Below, piece by piece: positions 5,465 to 8,476 of a stretch of DNA of 8,476 nt. A model generated the notes under the pieces. It was not told where the DNA came from and did no database searches. It saw nothing but the letters and a program-made list of their open reading frames with translations. Position 1 is the stretch's first letter, and every line of letters starts with the position of its first letter. The position numbers and the translations under genes were made by a program. The stretch comes from Planctomycetales bacterium (GTDB lineage: Bacteria > Planctomycetota > Planctomycetia > Planctomycetales > Planctomycetaceae). The stretch lies in NCBI GenBank assembly GCA_020050375.1, contig JAGVKR010000755.1, positions 1 to 8,476 on the forward strand, given 5' to 3'.

Positions 5465-6367
5465 TTATTGTAGCGGCGCGCCTCGCGACACGCCCAGCCA
5501 TAAATCGGCCAGCCCCACCAGCAACAACCCCACGCTGATCACGGCATTGACGTGAAAGAACGCCAGGTTGACGCGTGTCAGATCGTCGGGGCGGACGAGC
5601 CAGTGCTCGAAAGCCAGGAGCAGCGCCACGGCGATGATCCCGGCCAGAAAGATCGGCCCGAGCTCGGCCGTGCGCCAGAGCGCGAAGAGGCAAGCCAGCA
5701 TGAAAATGTGACTCATCAGGGCGAGTTTGAGGGACGCGGGGATCCCGACTCGGGCGGGAATGCTGTGCAGGCGGCGACGCTGGTCGAACTCGGCGTCCTG
5801 GCAGGCGTAGATGATGTCGAAACCGCCGATCCAGAAAAAAATCACCAACCCGAGCAGCACCGGCGGCCAGGCCAGTTCGCCGCGAATGGCGATCCAGGTC
5901 GCGATCGGCGAGAGCATCAGCGCCCCCCCCAGCCAGTAATGGCACAGCGCCGTAAACCGCTTGGCGTAAGAGTATCCGCACAAAAACGCCAGCAGCGGCA
6001 GAGAGAGGTGCAGCGGCCAGCGATTGGGCAGAAAGAGGAGCGTCGACGCGATGAATGCAACCGTTCCAATCAGGCAAAAAGCGACGACGCTGCCCACGCT
6101 GAGGATCCCCGCCGGGAGATGACGGTTTGCGGTTCGTGGATTCTCGGCGTCGAGCCGTCGATCGACGAGCCGGTTGAACGCCATCGCCGTCGAGCGCGCG
6201 AACACCATGCACAACAGAATTCCCAACAACTCCTGCAGGCGGAAGGGGATCTGCTCGCGCAGGTTCTGCCGCCAGGCCAGACACGCCGCCAACAGCGCGA
6301 ACGGAAGCGCGAACAGCGTGTGGCTGAAGCGAATCATCTCCAGAATGTGCCTGAGTCGGGTCCACAT
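5465..6367 (-). CDS. mqnP: UbiA-like polyprenyltransferase of the futalosine menaquinone pathway
   Basis: This 300-residue integral membrane prenyltransferase of the UbiA superfamily attaches the polyprenyl chain to the naphthoate-derived ring in menaquinone synthesis. Eight to nine hydrophobic segments run through the protein. The first Asp-rich motif is N65-x3-D69-x3-D73 within FNRLVDRRLDAENPRTANR, and the second is D184...Q190-D191-x2-x-D195 within FDIIYACQDAEFD, followed by HSIPARVG. These bind Mg2+ and the prenyl diphosphate. The 'ENPRTANRHLPAG' and 'LHSIPARVG' wording is typical of the UbiA-like group linked with futalosine genes rather than of MenA, and mqnE lying two genes downstream supports MqnP. 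UbiA (4-hydroxybenzoate) is the main alternative. ATG 6367 is preceded by GGAAG nine bases upstream. The stop lies 39 nt before the Uma2 start. Confidence 0.88.
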   Translation of the reverse strand: MWTRLRHILEMIRFSHTLFALPFALLAACLAWRQNLREQIPFRLQELLGILLCMVFARSTAMAFNRLVDRRLDAENPRTANRHLPAGILSVGSVVAFCLIGTVAFIASTLLFLPNRWPLHLSLPLLAFLCGYSYAKRFTALCHYWLGGALMLSPIATWIAIRGELAWPPVLLGLVIFFWIGGFDIIYACQDAEFDQRRRLHSIPARVGIPASLKLALMSHIFMLACLFALWRTAELGPIFLAGIIAVALLLAFEHWLVRPDDLTRVNLAFFHVNAVISVGLLLVGLADLWLGVSRGAPLQ

Positions 6368-6432
6368 GGTGTTGGTCTTCCACTTGATTCCCGCAGGCGG
6401 AGCCTCCGTTTAACACTCCGGATGGCCAATTC

Positions 6433-6491
6433 GTTTAACCGGGAGCCATCGGCGACCCGAACGGCATCTCGCCGCTGGCTCGGGGTTAAAC
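6433..6491. repeat. Long imperfect inverted repeat upstream of mqnP
   Basis: The arms are 6433-6455 and 6469-6491, 23 nt each with 20 pairing, around a 13-nt loop (6456-6468). Outer ends are GTTTAACC and GGTTAAAC; inner ends are CGGCGA and TCGCCG. The mismatches are two adjacent pairs (6441-6442) and one at 6449. A direct copy of the outer box, CGTTTAAC, occurs at 6407-6414 as well as at 6432-6439. The size, near-symmetry and intergenic placement resemble dispersed REP/MITE-like palindromes. There is no T-run of note on either side, so it is not a plain terminator. Confidence 0.7.
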
Positions 6492-6507
6492 AATCCCGCC
6501 CAAATCG

Positions 6508-6542
6508 CAACAGCCTGGCGACGTGCCGCCGCCAGGCTGCTG
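6508..6542 (-). terminator. GC-rich hairpin just after the peroxiredoxin stop (possible 3'-end structure)
   Basis: The arms 6508-6520 and 6530-6542 pair at 12 of 13 positions around a 9-nt loop. The uninterrupted core is CAGCCTGGCG/CGCCAGGCTG. It begins about 22 nt downstream of the peroxiredoxin stop in the direction of transcription, where a terminator or mRNA-stabilising stem would sit. No real T-run follows on the - strand (GCGATTTGGG), so it lacks half of a classic intrinsic terminator. It may instead be another intergenic palindrome. Confidence 0.45.
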
Positions 6543-6564
6543 GAATCCTATTCGGGCCTCAAAC

Positions 6565-7104
6565 CTAGTTCTTCTTCGGGATTCCCAGCTCGTCGAGCTT
6601 CTTCGCGATGTCTTTGCCGTGCGACGGCGTGTTGACCATCTTGTCGATGTGCCGGATCACGCCATCCTTGTCGATGTAAAAAGTCCAGCGTTTGGCGTTG
6701 TCGGTGTCTTTCTCGACAAGACCGTAGGCCTTGGCCGTCTTCCGGTCCGGGTCGCTCAAAATCGGGTAGTCGAGCAAAAGCGATTTGGCGAACTCGGTGT
6801 TCTTTTCCGGTTGATCGCAACTCGCGGTGAAGTAGGCGACATCGTACTTGCGGATCTCTTCGCCATTCTCGCGCATCGAGATGCACTCCTTGGTGCATCC
6901 GCTCGTGAATGCCTTGGGGAACCAGGCGATGACGACCGCCTGCTTGCCGGCAAACTGCTTGAGCGAATATTCCTTGCCATCGGAGCCCTTGAGCTTGAAC
7001 TCGGGGGCCTTTTCCCCTTCTTTGGCCACTTTCGCCTCTTCGGCCAACGTGGTTGCGCCGGCGAGCAGCAGCCCCGCCAACGAAAATGCCAGCACGGATC
7101 TCAT
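6565..7104 (-). CDS. Exported PrxQ/Bcp-type peroxiredoxin
   Basis: This is a thiol peroxidase of the AhpC/TSA class, which reduces hydrogen or organic peroxides through a reactive Cys. From ATG 7104 it has 179 residues: a signal peptide (MRSVLAFSLAGLLLAGATTLA, cleavage likely after residue 21), then a single thioredoxin-fold domain opening with 'EGEKAPEFKLKGSDGKEYSL'. The active-site motif is P63-x3-T67-x2-C70, with C70 the peroxidatic Cys. C74 is a likely resolving Cys four residues on, where E. coli Bcp has five. R139 in the KRWTFYID strand fits the catalytic Arg, and 'DYPILSDPDRKTAKAYGL' is family-typical. The start is well supported: GGAGGAG sits about five bases before the ATG, and the open frame further upstream (to 7158) is disregarded. 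The export signal puts it outside the cytoplasm, so its reductant is unclear. It stands alone, 172 nt after the FecR-like gene. Confidence 0.9.
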   Translation of the reverse strand: MRSVLAFSLAGLLLAGATTLAEEAKVAKEGEKAPEFKLKGSDGKEYSLKQFAGKQAVVIAWFPKAFTSGCTKECISMRENGEEIRKYDVAYFTASCDQPEKNTEFAKSLLLDYPILSDPDRKTAKAYGLVEKDTDNAKRWTFYIDKDGVIRHIDKMVNTPSHGKDIAKKLDELGIPKKN

Positions 7105-7237
7105 GGTTCTCCTCCTCGATGCGGTGAAAACGGGTGGGCCTGATCGTCGCCCGCACATTCTAACAGCCGGAAGTTTCCGTGCGTAGCAAGGCGGAACCGG
7201 CGACTACTGATCGGTCAATGAATGCCGACGTCAGTGA

Positions 7238-7250
7238 GCGCCTGCGGCGC
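7238..7250. other. Small GC hairpin between the FecR-like and peroxiredoxin genes
   Basis: GCGCC-TGC-GGCGC is a perfect 5-bp stem with a 3-nt loop in the 172-nt gap between the FecR-like stop (7277) and the peroxiredoxin start (7104). It lies about 27 nt after the FecR-like stop and has no T-run. It could be a weak 3'-end structure. Nothing else notable was seen in this gap. Confidence 0.25.
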
Positions 7251-7276
7251 CGTCGATGATGCCTGGCTGCCCGGCG

Positions 7277-8476
7277 TCACTTCCCCGCATCGTCCTTGAG
7301 AGGTGGCAGCAGCGACCCGTCCCGATGGAGGTGCTGGTTCCAGCTCTTCAGGGACTGCTGGAATTCCTGCGCCTGTTTCGTGCTGGCGCGATAATGGTAC
7401 GTCTTGCCGGTCAGGCGATACACCTGGGTGAAGGCCAGTTCGCGGATGGAGACCTCGGTGGGGTGTCCCATCCAATCGAGCAATTGCTGCGACCTGGCTT
7501 TATCCCGGGCGTCTTCCTGATTGAAACCCCACAGCAGTCGATAGACCACGTCAGCGTCTTCGGGGAGATAGGTCTGGGCCAATTCGTTCTTGAGCAGGTC
7601 ACGATTTTCAGGACTGCGGGGAAGCCACATCCGCAATGCAGAAATGGCTGCCTTGCGGGCTTCGTCGTGGATCGTTCGCTGCAAAACATTGATCAACGGG
7701 CCGTAAGCCTCGATCAGCCCCAGGGTGTCGGTGGCCATCTTCGAGAGGATCGGATTCGGATCGGCGGCGACCGCCGGCAATGACAGGCTCACGGCTTCGT
7801 CGAGCTTGAAACCTTTCTCGAACATCTTGGCCGATTGCGACTGACGGCTGGCCTGACTGAGCGTGTGCGGCCCCATCCACTTCGGCAGTTCGGAAAGAGG
7901 CGGACTGCGCTCCAGCGGCGTCTCGTCTCCCGACTCGGTTGGAAGCTTGACAGGCAATTTGATCCAGCCCGGACCTTTGATCTCGATCGTCCGACCGGAC
8001 GGATCGACGAGGTTCGCCCGGCCGTTCACAATATAGATTCCGCCCGTGCAACTATTCCTCGCCGACTCCTGCTCGAAAGCGGTCGGCTCGCCTGGGACGA
8101 CGTCGATCCCTCCGGTGGTCCCAGGCTGCAGACTGATCTGCCACAAATCGCCGAGAGTCTTCACCGCGACGTGCAATGGAGTTTCGTTGTCGTTCGCGAT
8201 GGTCGTGGCCTTGAGCACAACTCTGCCGCGGCGCAACTCGATGGCCGTCGGCGCCGTCTCCTGGGCCCCCAGCCAGCGGATGGTCGTGCCGCCGGGGAGC
8301 GTCAACAGACCTCGGCCTTCCTCGAATTCCAGTGCGCACTCGAAGGGATCGGGAACGGCCAGAAAATCCCCCGCATGAACCTGCGATCGGCGGGGCAGAA
8401 CGAACCAGTCCTGTTCCCGGGCGACGTAGTGCAGCGTGATCCCTTCGGACGAGACGTACTTCGCGGGGGGCGCCGG
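7277..8476 (-). CDS. FecR-like protein with helical C-terminal region, N-terminus missing
   Basis: The frame is open to the right edge, giving the last 399 residues. The first part (residues 1-165 of the fragment) is beta-rich and follows the FecR layout: 'REQDWFVLPRRSQVHAGDFL' (20-39), then 'PFECALEFEEG' (44-54), 'LLTLPGGTTIRWLG' (56-69) and 'AIELRRGRVVLKA' (77-89). That is a 'W-x-L ... G-D-x-L ... L-x-L-x-x-G-T ... E-L-x-x-G-R' pattern. In FecR proteins this domain senses signals in the periplasm and talks to an ECF sigma factor. The second part (about 200-370) is mostly amphipathic helices of HEAT/ARM-like feel ('ARKAAISALRMWLPRSPENRDLL', 'SIRELAFTQVYRLTG'). The missing N-terminus would probably hold the membrane anchor or an anti-sigma/zinc-finger domain. 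FecR-like is a family-level inference; the helical part is unassigned. Confidence 0.62.
   Translation of the reverse strand, partial: PAPPAKYVSSEGITLHYVAREQDWFVLPRRSQVHAGDFLAVPDPFECALEFEEGRGLLTLPGGTTIRWLGAQETAPTAIELRRGRVVLKATTIANDNETPLHVAVKTLGDLWQISLQPGTTGGIDVVPGEPTAFEQESARNSCTGGIYIVNGRANLVDPSGRTIEIKGPGWIKLPVKLPTESGDETPLERSPPLSELPKWMGPHTLSQASRQSQSAKMFEKGFKLDEAVSLSLPAVAADPNPILSKMATDTLGLIEAYGPLINVLQRTIHDEARKAAISALRMWLPRSPENRDLLKNELAQTYLPEDADVVYRLLWGFNQEDARDKARSQQLLDWMGHPTEVSIRELAFTQVYRLTGKTYHYRASTKQAQEFQQSLKSWNQHLHRDGSLLPPLKDDAGK

Noticed and set aside
5427..6416. 329-residue open frame on the - strand overlapping mqnP
   Set aside because: It is a shifted frame of mqnP, rich in Arg, Ala and Pro, without domain pattern, while mqnP shows both prenyltransferase motifs.
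5552..6568. 338-residue open frame on the + strand opposite mqnP
   Set aside because: Composition is Gln/Arg/Glu-rich antisense to a membrane protein gene, with no recognisable domain. Long antisense frames are expected in GC-rich DNA.
1..8476. CRISPR arrays, tRNA/rRNA genes, phage or transposon genes, toxin-antitoxin pairs, defence islands
   Set aside because: I found no regularly spaced repeats, no cloverleaf or rRNA segments, and no proteins of these classes. The Uma2 gene alone is not evidence of a defence system.

Overview
This window reads as ordinary chromosome of a GC-rich, Gram-negative-type bacterium that makes menaquinone by the futalosine route. A planctomycete (Planctomycetota, Planctomycetales) is my best guess. 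It rests on the gene mix: mqnE and a UbiA-like mqnP, a Uma2-family gene, a DUF1805 protein, a secreted peroxiredoxin, a large FecR-like protein, and small two-helix membrane proteins of no familiar family. No rRNA, tRNA, CRISPR array, transposase, integrase or phage gene was seen.

Layout. On the + strand, 1-205 is the 3' end of purM, followed 11 nt later by an ABC-2 type permease (217-1059). Everything else that looks like a gene is on the - strand. Convergent with the permease are two small membrane proteins, 157 aa (1589-1116) and 59 aa (1868-1689). Next comes a pair of enzyme-like genes, DUF1805 (2976-2638) then a VOC/glyoxalase-fold protein (2588-2166). Upstream of DUF1805 is a leader of about 330 nt. 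It starts at a near-consensus sigma70-type promoter (3310-3338) whose spacer carries a TACA-NN-TGTA box, the BlaI/MecI/CopY operator pattern. The leader also holds a 9-bp inverted repeat built around an AT-rich palindrome (3082-3107).

The menaquinone block follows in transcription order: mqnP (6367-5465), a Uma2-family gene (5425-4874) and mqnE (4684-3536). mqnP attaches the polyprenyl tail and mqnE makes aminofutalosine early in the same pathway, so the Uma2 gene sits between two genes of one pathway. A 19-base segment covering the Uma2 ribosome-binding site and start codon recurs just after the Uma2 stop, which may be the scar of a lost duplicate.

Upstream of mqnP is a gap with two strong hairpins: a 23-nt-arm imperfect inverted repeat (6433-6491) and a second hairpin (6508-6542) just after the peroxiredoxin stop. 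The right end holds an exported PrxQ/Bcp-type peroxiredoxin (7104-6565) and the C-terminal 399 residues of a FecR-like protein (8476-7277, cut by the window edge).

I do not see a clear new multi-gene system here. The most interesting non-coding signals are the operator-bearing promoter with its long leader at 2977-3338 and the palindromic repeat at 6433-6491.
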